8,211 bases of DNA from CAJXZP01 sp047610145 (GTDB lineage Bacteria; Bacteroidota; Bacteroidia; Flavobacteriales_G; Salibacteraceae): NCBI GenBank assembly GCA_047610145.1, contig JBLFZF010000125.1:1-8211 (forward strand). Direction: 5' to 3'. Both the position numbers and the translations under genes were made by a program. This document shows positions 1-7,601 of this stretch, one piece after another (positions within the stretch are counted from its first letter, which is position 1; each line of letters starts with the position of its first letter). The notes beneath the pieces are model-generated. The model was given only the letters and a program-made list of their open reading frames with translations. It ran no database searches and was not told where the DNA came from.

Positions 1-1
1 T

Positions 2-1969
2 TACTTTGAGCATAAAGGGGTGGATTCCAGAAGTTTGATTCGTGTACTGATTAAAACCATTTTATTAAATAAAAAAAGTGCAGGAGGTGGAAGTACAATT
101 ACCCAGCAACTTCTTAAAAACATGTATGGCCGTAAAAGTTTTGGCCCATTAACTATCGTTGTTAATAAAACGAAAGAGGCGCTGATAGCTCAGCGCTTAG
201 AGGAGGTATATACCAAAGAAGAAATTTTAGCCCTCTATTTAAATACGGTGCCGTTTGGTGAAAATGTGTATGGAATTGAATCAGCATCACGATTATTTTA
301 CAACAAATCTGTTCAGGATTTAACCCTAGATGAAAGCGCGGTTCTCGTTGGTATGTTAAAAGCGAATACCTTTTATAACCCTCGATTATACCCAAGTCAT
401 GCTAAGAGCAGAAGGAATGTTGTTTTTAAGCAAATGGTTAAATACGGATACCTTTCAGAGAGAGAGAAAGAATCTCTAAGTCTATTGGCTATTAAATTAG
501 ATTATGCCAATTTAGCTTCTAGTGGTCCGGCAAATTATTTTCTGGTTCAGGTAAAAAATGAGTTGTCTTCTATTTTAGAGAACATTAAAAAGACTACTGG
601 TAATTCATGGGATTATAGGACGGACGGACTTCAGGTAGAAACGACCCTAAATTCGGAAATGCACGGATATGCTTTAGAAGCCTTTCGCGTCCATTTAGGT
701 AAAATGCAGAAATTATTACGCAAACAATATGAAAGTGGCTCCTCTAATGCAGAGATAAAACGCATGATTAGAGATGTGATAAACCAAAAAGGGTTGTCTA
801 TAAAAACGGTATCTAAACAAGAAATATTTTCATGGGATGGAATATATTCAGATTCCATAAGTGTTGCGGATAGTATCCGGTTGGCGCTAACCACTTTACA
901 AGCGGGTTTTTTAGCGGTGAACCCGAACTCTGGAGAAATTCTTTCTTGGGTGGGTGGAATTGACTTTAGAACCCAGCCTTACGATCAAGTTTTAGCGAAA
1001 AGACAATTAGCATCTACTTTTAAGCCGGTATTATATGCGGCAGCTCTTGAGAAAGGGATTTCACCTTGCGATTACCTAAGTAACACTGCACGAGTATTTA
1101 CAGATCAAGGAAATTGGAAAGTGAGTAATTATGATCATTCTGAGGGAGGGGAATATTCTTTAAATGGTGCGTTAATGCTTTCTAAAAACATACCTGCAGT
1201 AGATTTACTTTTTAAAGTAGGTTTCGATGAAGTTGATTATTTGTGGCGCAAAATGGGTTTTTCCGTTAATTTAGAGTACGTGCCAGCTATGGCATTAGGT
1301 ATCGCAGACGCCAGTATTTATGAGTTGGCGATGGCGTATGCGAGCTTTGCGAACGGAGGGAATAAAATAAAATTTCATTGTATTAATAAAGTTACAGATG
1401 CCCGAGGAAACGTTATTTATGAGCGTATGTCTCTTCCTGAAACAGAAAAGATAATGGCGTCTAGAACAGCCATCTTAATGAATGAAATGCTTCAAAATGC
1501 CATTAATAAAGGAACAGGAACAGCTATTAGAAATACTTACGGAATAACGACACAATTGGCAGGTAAAACAGGGACTTCTCAAAATTTCGGAGATGCTTGG
1601 TTTGCGGCCTATAATCCAAACTTGGTGATGGTAACTCGGGTTGGAGCATCGTATAGAAATGTGCATTTTAATTCAGGTAGAAATGGATCCGGAGGCAGGC
1701 TAGCTTTGCCATTAGTGGGTTTAACGCTTCAAAAAGTAGCAGAATCAATTGTTTTACAAAAGACGTATTCCAAAAACTTCCCAAAACCAAACAAACAGCT
1801 CCGTTTAGAGTTGGACTGCCAAAATTTTGAAGCGGATAATACGATGGATAAAATTAAAGGTCTGTTTTATAAAAAGTCTACGACCGCAGAACAATCTCAG
1901 AAAAAGCAGGAATCCAAGAAGTCTAGGTCTGAAAATAAAAAAAGAAAAGGCTGGTTTAAAAAGAAATAA
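2..1969 (+). CDS. Class A penicillin-binding protein (PBP1A-type transglycosylase/transpeptidase), 5'-partial
   Basis: This bifunctional peptidoglycan synthase polymerises lipid II (GT51 domain) and cross-links stem peptides (transpeptidase domain) on the periplasmic face of the inner membrane. The frame is open to the left edge; 655 residues are visible, and about 100 or more, with the membrane anchor and the catalytic Glu of the EDxxFxxH motif, should lie upstream. The fragment begins YFEHKGVD, the end of that motif. GGGSTITQQLLKN (fragment residues 28-40) and KEEILALYLNTVPFG are further GT51 motifs. The transpeptidase triad is complete: STFK with the nucleophilic Ser at 1013-1015, SKN at 1181-1189 and KTGT at 1565-1576. 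The GTG at position 20 lies inside the GT51 domain and is not the start. The last 40 or so residues form a Lys/Ser/Glu-rich, probably disordered tail. Stop TAA 1967-1969. The family is certain; the exact paralogue (mrcA/ponA) is not. Confidence 0.96.
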   Translation, partial: YFEHKGVDSRSLIRVLIKTILLNKKSAGGGSTITQQLLKNMYGRKSFGPLTIVVNKTKEALIAQRLEEVYTKEEILALYLNTVPFGENVYGIESASRLFYNKSVQDLTLDESAVLVGMLKANTFYNPRLYPSHAKSRRNVVFKQMVKYGYLSEREKESLSLLAIKLDYANLASSGPANYFLVQVKNELSSILENIKKTTGNSWDYRTDGLQVETTLNSEMHGYALEAFRVHLGKMQKLLRKQYESGSSNAEIKRMIRDVINQKGLSIKTVSKQEIFSWDGIYSDSISVADSIRLALTTLQAGFLAVNPNSGEILSWVGGIDFRTQPYDQVLAKRQLASTFKPVLYAAALEKGISPCDYLSNTARVFTDQGNWKVSNYDHSEGGEYSLNGALMLSKNIPAVDLLFKVGFDEVDYLWRKMGFSVNLEYVPAMALGIADASIYELAMAYASFANGGNKIKFHCINKVTDARGNVIYERMSLPETEKIMASRTAILMNEMLQNAINKGTGTAIRNTYGITTQLAGKTGTSQNFGDAWFAAYNPNLVMVTRVGASYRNVHFNSGRNGSGGRLALPLVGLTLQKVAESIVLQKTYSKNFPKPNKQLRLELDCQNFEADNTMDKIKGLFYKKSTTAEQSQKKQESKKSRSENKKRKGWFKKK

Positions 1970-1970
1970 T

Positions 1971-2486
1971 ATGATAATTGAAAAACCAAAAAATTTAGAG
2001 CCAACCCTATATTATACATCTTATATTGATAGCGTTTCAGAAACGAGTATGATGAGTTGCATGGAGAACTCGTTGAAATTAGCGGTTGAACTAGCGGGTC
2101 AAATCTCAGGAGATAAAGAGAGTTATGCATACGCTCCAGGTAAGTGGACGGTAAAGCAATTATATCAGCATCTAATAGATTGTGAACGTATTTTATCTTA
2201 TCGGGTGCTAAGCATCGCTAGAAATGAAAAAGGGAGAATGCTTGGTTTTGATGAAGACCAGTATGTAGTGTTTGATAATTCAGCTAAAAGATCTTTTTCT
2301 GAGATACTAGAAGATTTCGTTGTTGCTCGTAAAAGTACCATGTCGTTATTGAAATCTTTACCCGTTTCTGCATACGATTTGGTGGGTGATTCAAATGGTG
2401 TAGAGGCTTCTGCAAGAACGATAAGCTGGTTTATTGCAGGGCATACGTATCATCATCTTGCTGTTTTGAAAGAAAGATATTTATAA
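1971..2486 (+). CDS. DinB-superfamily (DinB_2-like) putative metal-binding protein
   Basis: A 171-residue cytoplasmic protein with no signal peptide. It matches the DinB/YfiT-like four-helix-bundle superfamily, whose members bind a divalent metal through three histidines; some are thiol-dependent transferases, but most have no known substrate. The expected ligands are visible: His67 in QLYQHLIDCER, and His158 and His162 in WFIAGHTYHHLAVLKERY, the usual C-terminal HxxxH. PGKWTVKQL (56-64) is the conserved lead-in to the first His helix. The ATG at 1971 is chosen because it gives the usual family length and begins one base after the PBP stop (TAA-T-ATG). The same frame is open back to 1827, but that would add 48 basic residues overlapping the PBP tail and unlike the family. 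The spacing suggests co-transcription and translational coupling with the PBP gene. The molecular function cannot be read from the sequence. Confidence 0.9.
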   Translation: MIIEKPKNLEPTLYYTSYIDSVSETSMMSCMENSLKLAVELAGQISGDKESYAYAPGKWTVKQLYQHLIDCERILSYRVLSIARNEKGRMLGFDEDQYVVFDNSAKRSFSEILEDFVVARKSTMSLLKSLPVSAYDLVGDSNGVEASARTISWFIAGHTYHHLAVLKERYL

Positions 2487-2515
2487 TAAAAAAGCTTAAA
2501 TGTACGAACAGATTT

Positions 2516-2544
2516 TTGTTGTTCTGTTTAATGCGGTAGTTTTA
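2516..2544 (+). promoter_or_regulatory. Candidate Bacteroidota-type promoter before the CarboxypepD_reg-like gene
   Basis: In the 92-bp gap before the gene at 2579, a TTG (2516-2518) is followed after 18 bases by TAGTTTTA (2537-2544). This resembles the Bacteroidota consensus TTTG / TAnnTTTG with one mismatch in the -7 box. It would place transcription start near 2551 and give a leader of about 28 nt. In AT-rich DNA such matches arise by chance, so this is a weak call. Confidence 0.27.
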
Positions 2545-2578
2545 CAATTTGACTTAATAAAAAAATAGCGGTACCTAT

Positions 2579-4090
2579 ATGCTTAATAATCAATTAATTT
2601 TCACGTTACTATTATGTTTTTCATCTGTAATTGGGTTTGCCCAAGATTCTGTTTTTATGACGAAAACACATCTTAAAGGGGTTTTACTAGATGCTGAAAC
2701 TCATGATCCTTTGCCCTATGCTAACATTGTGATTCAAAGAATAAATAGAGGGTCTATTACCAATGAGTCAGGACAGTTTTCAATAGATACCACAGGACTA
2801 ATAGAAACAGATTCCGTTAGTTTTCTATATATCGGTTATAAAACAACAAACGTTGCAATTGATGAAATATTTGAAACGGGTAAAGTACTACTTGAAGAAG
2901 ATATTCAGAACCTGAATAAAGTCTTTGTTTTTGGAACACCACCAAATGCAAAGGATATTGTAAAAAAAATAATTGAGAATAGGGAAAAGAACTATACCAA
3001 AGAAACCAATGTTAATCACATCTTTTATCGATCTCGATCCGTTTCAGATATAGGAAGTTATAAGCTCAAATATAAAAAGAGCTCTATTTCTGTTCTGGAT
3101 GAGAAGATGATTCAGGAGTTGGAGAGAAAAACACCGAAACATTCTACGTCTTATACCGATTTTTTGGGAGACATATATTACTCTAAAAAAAAGGAAGACT
3201 CATCTCACTATAAATTAGCACCTTTAAAAACAGTAGCGCTTAAAGAGAAGGATGTAGCTGATTTAGATCAAATTAATGAGGTCTTTAAAGAAGTTTTCCA
3301 GAATACAGAAGAAGAGGAATACTGGAAGTTGAAAACAGGAATCTTTAGCTTTAAAATGGATGTAGATATGGGAGATGATTCTACAAGTACTGGAGAAAAA
3401 AGACCAAAAGGCTCTAGAACGGTGAAGAGTTCGCTAAGTAGTATTAAAAATGCACTGTATTACAGTAGTTTAAAAAACGAGGGTGATTGGGATTTTTTAT
3501 ATGCTACCGGTAAGTACCATTACACATTGGTAGGCGGCACTAATGTTGGTAAAGAAGATGTTTATATTATTGATTTTATACCCAGAGGTGGAGGTGAGTT
3601 CTTGGGTAGGATGTATGTTTCCGTAGATTCGTATGCACTTATCCGGGCCGATTATGAATACGCAGAAGATAAAACAGGTACAGATGTTCAGGTTATGGGA
3701 ATTGGATATCATGAGGATTATTTTAGTGGTTCCATATTATTTGAAAAAGTCGACTCTACCTACCAATTAAAATATTGTGCAAAGCAAGAAGGGCAGAGAT
3801 TTAATATTGATCGCTCTTTTGGTATTGTTAAAAAGAAAGAGCGTTTTTTATGGGACAAGACCATGAAAGAGGTTAAAATTGGTTTGGATATGGAAATGAC
3901 CTCCAATGAATCTTTTGAGATTATGGTCATGAATCAAAAATTAATTTCTCAGAATAAGTATACCCAGTTTACGCCTAAAAAGTATCACTCAGTTTTATAC
4001 GTTGATCAGTTTGATGAGAACCTGTGGAAAGGGTATTCTATAATTGAACCGACTAAGAAAATGCGGGAGTATAAAAAAAGGGAAGAATAA
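2579..4090 (+). CDS. Exported CarboxypepD_reg-like domain protein of unknown function (DUF5686-like N-terminal layout)
   Basis: A 503-residue protein. Residues 1-22 form a signal peptide (hydrophobic core LIFTLLLCFSSVIGF, cleavage near FAQ-DS). Cys13 sits inside the core after Leu, so this is not a convincing lipobox. Residues ~31-106 match a CarboxypepD_reg-like beta-sandwich: LKGVLLDAETHDPLPYANI, then GSITNESGQFSID, then SVSFLYIGYKT. In Bacteroidota this domain often precedes TonB-dependent receptors or DUF5686 proteins. The following segment (NAKDIVKKIIENREKNY, 123-139) resembles the lead-in of DUF5686-type proteins, but the protein ends at about 500 residues with a charged KKREE tail and no C-terminal beta-barrel signature. 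A later block (GRMYVSVDSYALIRADYEY) looks like a beta-rich periplasmic or surface domain. Periplasmic or outer-membrane-associated location is inferred. It has its own upstream gap and probably its own promoter. Start: the ATG directly before the signal peptide. Function unknown. Confidence 0.9.
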   Translation: MLNNQLIFTLLLCFSSVIGFAQDSVFMTKTHLKGVLLDAETHDPLPYANIVIQRINRGSITNESGQFSIDTTGLIETDSVSFLYIGYKTTNVAIDEIFETGKVLLEEDIQNLNKVFVFGTPPNAKDIVKKIIENREKNYTKETNVNHIFYRSRSVSDIGSYKLKYKKSSISVLDEKMIQELERKTPKHSTSYTDFLGDIYYSKKKEDSSHYKLAPLKTVALKEKDVADLDQINEVFKEVFQNTEEEEYWKLKTGIFSFKMDVDMGDDSTSTGEKRPKGSRTVKSSLSSIKNALYYSSLKNEGDWDFLYATGKYHYTLVGGTNVGKEDVYIIDFIPRGGGEFLGRMYVSVDSYALIRADYEYAEDKTGTDVQVMGIGYHEDYFSGSILFEKVDSTYQLKYCAKQEGQRFNIDRSFGIVKKKERFLWDKTMKEVKIGLDMEMTSNESFEIMVMNQKLISQNKYTQFTPKKYHSVLYVDQFDENLWKGYSIIEPTKKMREYKKREE

Positions 4091-4308
4091 GGGCTGTGAA
4101 AATACTTCCAGCGGGAATAAACTTTGCGAAACAGTGGTTTATATAAAGCAAAGACGAGATGTTATGTTGAGCGTAAATTGTATCCTCTATATAAATCAAC
4201 GGCCTCAATTACCGATAAGGCTTTGAGTAAAAATATATCCTGTTAAATCATGTTTTAGAAAAACAGTCACGATCCACTATTTGTAGATATAAACCAATGA
4301 ATCTGTAA
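4091..4308. other. Convergent intergenic region without a recognisable gene
   Basis: This 218-bp AT-rich spacer separates the 3' ends of the plus-strand CarboxypepD_reg-like gene and the minus-strand OmpA-like gene. I found no convincing coding frame and no strong GC-rich hairpin with a T-tract. The best hairpins are AT-rich and short: TGTTTT-AGA-AAAACA at 4251-4265, and ATAAAC / GTTTAT at 4117-4142. Termination here may be factor-dependent or use weak structures. Confidence 0.6.
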
Positions 4309-6585
4309 TTATTCTATTTTAGGTAAATCCATTATCCCTCTAATAAATAATTTATGCTCTGGGGTTTTACCATTGGTAGTCACTACGAGCCCATGAAATT
4401 GTAGCCCTTTACGATGAGTAGTATTGAATTGCACCTTAATCTCAGCACTTTCGCCAGGTACTATAGGGTCAAAAGAGTACACGGCCATTACACAGTCGCA
4501 ATCACTGCTAACATCTGTAACATATAATGGTTTTTCACCGGTATTTGTAAATTTAAATACGGTTTCTACTTCTGTGTGTATAGGTAATACGCCAAAATTA
4601 TGGGTGGTATTTTCAAAAACAAGTATGGCATTTGAATCGCCTGGTAATGTTTGTTCTACCCAAATAATTTCTACTTTTCTAGCTTTTGATGCTCCTGAAC
4701 TATACACGGATTTTCGCTTGCTTTTTAAATCATCGCTAACTTTACCAATAGAGAAAAATTCGCCAAATGGTATTTGTCTAAATTTCAATAAACCACTATC
4801 TATTGCTGGTTTTAATGCACCACTCATCCAGGTATGTAAATAGTTTTCAATCGAATTTATACGTCTTAAAGCCAAGTTATCGTTGTAATCAGCATCTCCC
4901 AGAGGGCTAGTAAATCCTTTCACACCTAATTGAAGCTTATATCCTTTATCTAAGTACTTGACCAGAGAGTCAGCTAGCATGTTGAGTTTGATAAAGCCAA
5001 CTTCTACTTCTTCTATAAAGAAGGAATCAATTTCTGCTCGTTTTGGAGCCTGTTGTAAAAACATAGACTTACGGTTCATGTAAGATTCAAAAGTCTGTTC
5101 GTACGTAGTTGTCGTAATTGTTTGCCTAGAGTTAGAGTTGGGTTTGTCGTTATCAAAATACAATGCCAAGGGTAAAAATTGGACCGCTTGTAATCGTACT
5201 TCTAAGTCTTCCTCTACTGGAATCTCTTGAATTACGGAATCCACTTTAGTGGTATCTGTAGGTCCAAAAAAATAAATATCGTTACAACAAGACTCTCCTT
5301 TCATAGAATAACCATCGGGTCTATTTGATACAAAAGCCCCTTTTTCAGCATTATCCGAATACGTATAATACAGGTCGTTGACTGAAGAGTTTATGGGTTT
5401 TCCAACATTGGATGGTTCTTCGAATTTTCCCGGTAAACCATTGGCTTTGAAAATGTCAAAGCCGCCAAAACCAGCATGATATGTACTACTAAAATACAAA
5501 TGGCTTGAGCGGGTATTATAGAAAGGTGAAATTTCATCGCCTTTCGTGTTTATTTTTCGGCCTCCATTTTTTGGTCGCCCATATTTTGTTCCGTTATTTT
5601 TTATTTCGACAGACCAAATGTCCATTTTACCTCGAGTTCGAGATCTGTTTGAAGAGAACAATAAATACGTTTTTCCATTCGAAAATGTTGCTACGGTTGG
5701 ATGGGTGTTTACTTTGTTTTCTTCGTTGATATTGGGGCCTAGTTTAACTGCGTTTTCCCAATGATCTTCGTGCCAATTGGAAACATAAATGTGGGTTCCT
5801 TTTGCAGTAGATCGGGTGAAATATAATTGGCTGCCATCAGGGGTTAGCGCAGGATTTGCATTATTCATCAATGAATCGTTAATGACGGGGCCTAAAGCGG
5901 TTGTTTTCCATCCGTTTTCAGTCAATTCTGATTCATAAATAAAAGCTTTAAACTGGTCGGAACTTACGTTGATTCTTTTGGTTTCTGCGGAATCAAACCG
6001 CAAGGAAGAAAAGAGCATTTGACTATCATTAAGAATTTGAGGACTAAACTCAGCATCAAAGCTATTTAAGTCAAAAGGAGGATGATCTAGTTCTACCGGA
6101 CTCTTCATTTTTTGCCATGACTGGGCAAATAAGCAAGCGTTTATTTCATTCTTTGCCCGTCTATAAAAGAGGTTGCTTTTGTCTTTGCAAACGTCTCTAT
6201 AGAAATTAAAATAGACGCTAGCTTCTTCATATTTTTCTTGGCGCTTGAGCATGTCTGCTCGATAAAAAACCGCTTCTGGATACGTTACTTTTTCATCCTT
6301 CTCCATTAAATCTTTAAAAGCTATTCCGGCCTTTTTATACTCATTAGACAATCGTTCAGAATTGGCATAATACCAAATTAACTCCATATTGATTGAGTCA
6401 TTTTGTAGTGCAAGATCAAAATAATAAGCGGCTCCGTAATAGTCTCTTTCAGTATAGGCTTTAAAACCATATCGAGACCAGTCTTGTGTAAAGCCGGTAT
6501 TAAAAAAACCAATGATCACCAAAAGGGTGATTAAATAGTTTTTTAAATTCTGACGGTGCGTAATTATGTTTGGTGTATGTGTCAA
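4309..6585 (-). CDS. PorE-like TPR / PD40 propeller / OmpA-like / DUF1573 multidomain protein
   Basis: A 758-residue exported protein, probably periplasmic and outer-membrane-associated. Domains in order: signal peptide 1-34 (core YLITLLVIIGFF, cleavage near GFTQ-DW); TPR-like helices ~36-155; a PD40/WD40-like propeller ~178-440 with repeats such as NPALTPDGSQLYFTR (244-258), LLFSSNRSRTRGKMDIW (308-324), LYFSSTYHAGFGGFDIFKA (363-381) and CCNDIYFF (433-440); a divergent OmpA-like module ~468-642 (LALYFDNDKPN, GFTSPLG, NDNLALRRINSI, RKVEIIWV); and a C-terminal DUF1573 domain ~654-752 (THNFGVLP, SSDCDC, IVPGESAEIKVQF). TPR-propeller-OmpA order is that of PorE-like T9SS components, which contact peptidoglycan. 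The start is TTG at 6585-6583: there is no ATG in any frame between the porP stop and the signal peptide, and the next in-frame Met is residue 67. It is the last gene of the unit, 9 bp after the PorP/SprF gene. The PorE-like role is inferred from architecture and neighbours. Confidence 0.92.
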   Translation of the reverse strand: MTHTPNIITHRQNLKNYLITLLVIIGFFNTGFTQDWSRYGFKAYTERDYYGAAYYFDLALQNDSINMELIWYYANSERLSNEYKKAGIAFKDLMEKDEKVTYPEAVFYRADMLKRQEKYEEASVYFNFYRDVCKDKSNLFYRRAKNEINACLFAQSWQKMKSPVELDHPPFDLNSFDAEFSPQILNDSQMLFSSLRFDSAETKRINVSSDQFKAFIYESELTENGWKTTALGPVINDSLMNNANPALTPDGSQLYFTRSTAKGTHIYVSNWHEDHWENAVKLGPNINEENKVNTHPTVATFSNGKTYLLFSSNRSRTRGKMDIWSVEIKNNGTKYGRPKNGGRKINTKGDEISPFYNTRSSHLYFSSTYHAGFGGFDIFKANGLPGKFEEPSNVGKPINSSVNDLYYTYSDNAEKGAFVSNRPDGYSMKGESCCNDIYFFGPTDTTKVDSVIQEIPVEEDLEVRLQAVQFLPLALYFDNDKPNSNSRQTITTTTYEQTFESYMNRKSMFLQQAPKRAEIDSFFIEEVEVGFIKLNMLADSLVKYLDKGYKLQLGVKGFTSPLGDADYNDNLALRRINSIENYLHTWMSGALKPAIDSGLLKFRQIPFGEFFSIGKVSDDLKSKRKSVYSSGASKARKVEIIWVEQTLPGDSNAILVFENTTHNFGVLPIHTEVETVFKFTNTGEKPLYVTDVSSDCDCVMAVYSFDPIVPGESAEIKVQFNTTHRKGLQFHGLVVTTNGKTPEHKLFIRGIMDLPKIE

Positions 6586-6594
6586 TATGAAATA

Positions 6595-7599
6595 TTATAA
6601 ATAGTCAGGACAGGTTTTGTAAAACTGCCTTACCGGCAAAGACTCTTTGAAAATATAAATAAGGCTGACTTCGAAGCCTCCTTTGTATCTGGAGGCGACT
6701 TGTAAAGATGAATAGTTGATATCATACGATAAACCAACGTTTAATGTATTCCAGTCCATACCCATAGAAATAAAACCCGCATCACCTACCCGAGTCCATA
6801 AACCAAGGTAAACTGCTCTGTAATGATGGCTTCTATTGTCTAAAATATACTTCCCATTTATTCCAGGTGTGATTTGTTGGTGAGGACCTTGAAGCATGAT
6901 TAATAAGCCTGGGATTAAATCCACTTTTTGACTCATCTTAAATTGATAATTAGCATGAATGGAAAGCCTTAAGTCAAGTCGTTTTTCATCGTTCGCATAT
7001 AAATTCACATTAGGTTGGGTGAGATTATGGATGGCTACGCCTGCTTGCAAAATTTTTCTGTTTTCAAATTTTGTTTCCCAAACAAGCCCAGTACTTAGAT
7101 TAATGTAACTTTTACCTAATTCAAAATTTTCAATAGTTCCACCGCCACCGTTTTGATCAGTAAAAACAAGGTAGGTAGGGTCAATTTGTTTTCGGGCCCC
7201 TCCCAATTGAAATCCTCCTGTTAATTGGTTTTTTTGGGTGGAACCAATTTTTAAAGTGTAGGATCCACTAGCATTTAACTGAAGGGTGCCAAGGTTACCA
7301 TCTCCCGCTTTATCGTAAAAAAAATCTATGCCTACTCCGAGTCCTTCTTGTTTTAAAAAATTTTGCGCATCACCAGAAAAAGCCACCGTAGAGTAGGGAA
7401 CCGTTATAGACCCCCATTGGGATCTGAAAATGCCAGCTATTCGATAAGATCCATTAAACTGACCTGTTAGTGCCGGGTTCAAACGTATAGGTGCTTGATT
7501 GAATTGTGAGAAATGAATATCTTGTGTTAGCCCTGAAAGAGGAATAACGACTATCAGTAGCCCAATTAAATATAAGGTATGTAGCGATCGTACTTTCAT
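6595..7599 (-). CDS. PorP/SprF family type IX secretion system membrane protein
   Basis: A 334-residue outer membrane beta-barrel protein of the PorP/SprF family. Residues 1-25 are a signal peptide (YLIGLLIVVIPLSG core, cleavage near GLT-QD). The mature N-terminus carries the family signature: QDIHFSQFNQAPIRLNPALT, followed by a G-rich strand and FRSQWGS. The C-terminus has GGFEVSLIYIF and ends CPDYL, matching the usual family ending with a CP-aromatic motif. Alternating amphipathic strands throughout fit a barrel. In Flavobacterium johnsoniae, SprF is needed for surface delivery of the adhesin SprB, and type B CTD cargoes are commonly encoded next to an SprF-like protein; that is the arrangement here. 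Its ATG (7599-7597) shares a base with the stop of the upstream cargo gene (TAATG), implying translational coupling. Whether it is functionally closer to PorP or SprF cannot be settled from sequence, but the adjacent type B CTD favours an SprF-like cargo partner. Confidence 0.96.
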   Translation of the reverse strand: MKVRSLHTLYLIGLLIVVIPLSGLTQDIHFSQFNQAPIRLNPALTGQFNGSYRIAGIFRSQWGSITVPYSTVAFSGDAQNFLKQEGLGVGIDFFYDKAGDGNLGTLQLNASGSYTLKIGSTQKNQLTGGFQLGGARKQIDPTYLVFTDQNGGGGTIENFELGKSYINLSTGLVWETKFENRKILQAGVAIHNLTQPNVNLYANDEKRLDLRLSIHANYQFKMSQKVDLIPGLLIMLQGPHQQITPGINGKYILDNRSHHYRAVYLGLWTRVGDAGFISMGMDWNTLNVGLSYDINYSSLQVASRYKGGFEVSLIYIFKESLPVRQFYKTCPDYL

Positions 7600-7601
7600 T
7601 A
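7597..7601 (-). promoter_or_regulatory. TAATG stop-start overlap coupling the T9SS cargo gene to the PorP/SprF gene
   Basis: Read on the minus strand, positions 7601-7597 are TAATG: the TAA stop of the type B CTD gene and the ATG of the PorP/SprF gene share one A. Such overlaps usually reflect termination-reinitiation. No separate ribosome binding site is evident just upstream, where the sequence encodes the cargo's last residues. Confidence 0.7.

Noticed and set aside
20..22. GTG at 20 as the start of the penicillin-binding protein
   Set aside because: It falls inside the GT51 motif YFEHKGVD, and the frame is open to the window edge, so the gene begins upstream.
1827..1970. An upstream in-frame extension of the DinB-like gene starting at 1827
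   Set aside because: It would add 48 basic residues overlapping the PBP tail in another frame. The family-length protein with its conserved features starts at the ATG at 1971.
2506..2524. Short inverted repeat GAACA / TGTTC after the DinB-like gene as a terminator
   Set aside because: The stem has only 5 pairs with a 9-base loop and no clean T-tract. It overlaps the candidate promoter and may be chance.
4201..4222. GCCT / AGGC inverted repeat in the convergent gap
   Set aside because: Four pairs around a long loop with no T-tract; too weak to call.
4044..4226. A 60-codon plus-strand open frame over the end of the CarboxypepD_reg-like gene
   Set aside because: It overlaps a real gene in another frame, has no recognisable motif and shows composition like random AT-rich sequence.
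4251..4265. Hairpin TGTTTT-AGA-AAAACA in the convergent gap as a bidirectional terminator
   Set aside because: The stem is 6 mostly A-T pairs and would be unstable; such a match is expected by chance in this AT-rich spacer.
4424..4843. A 139-codon plus-strand open frame opposite the OmpA/DUF1573 region
   Set aside because: It is antisense to a domain-rich real gene, has no signal peptide or family motif, and is explained as a frame shadow.
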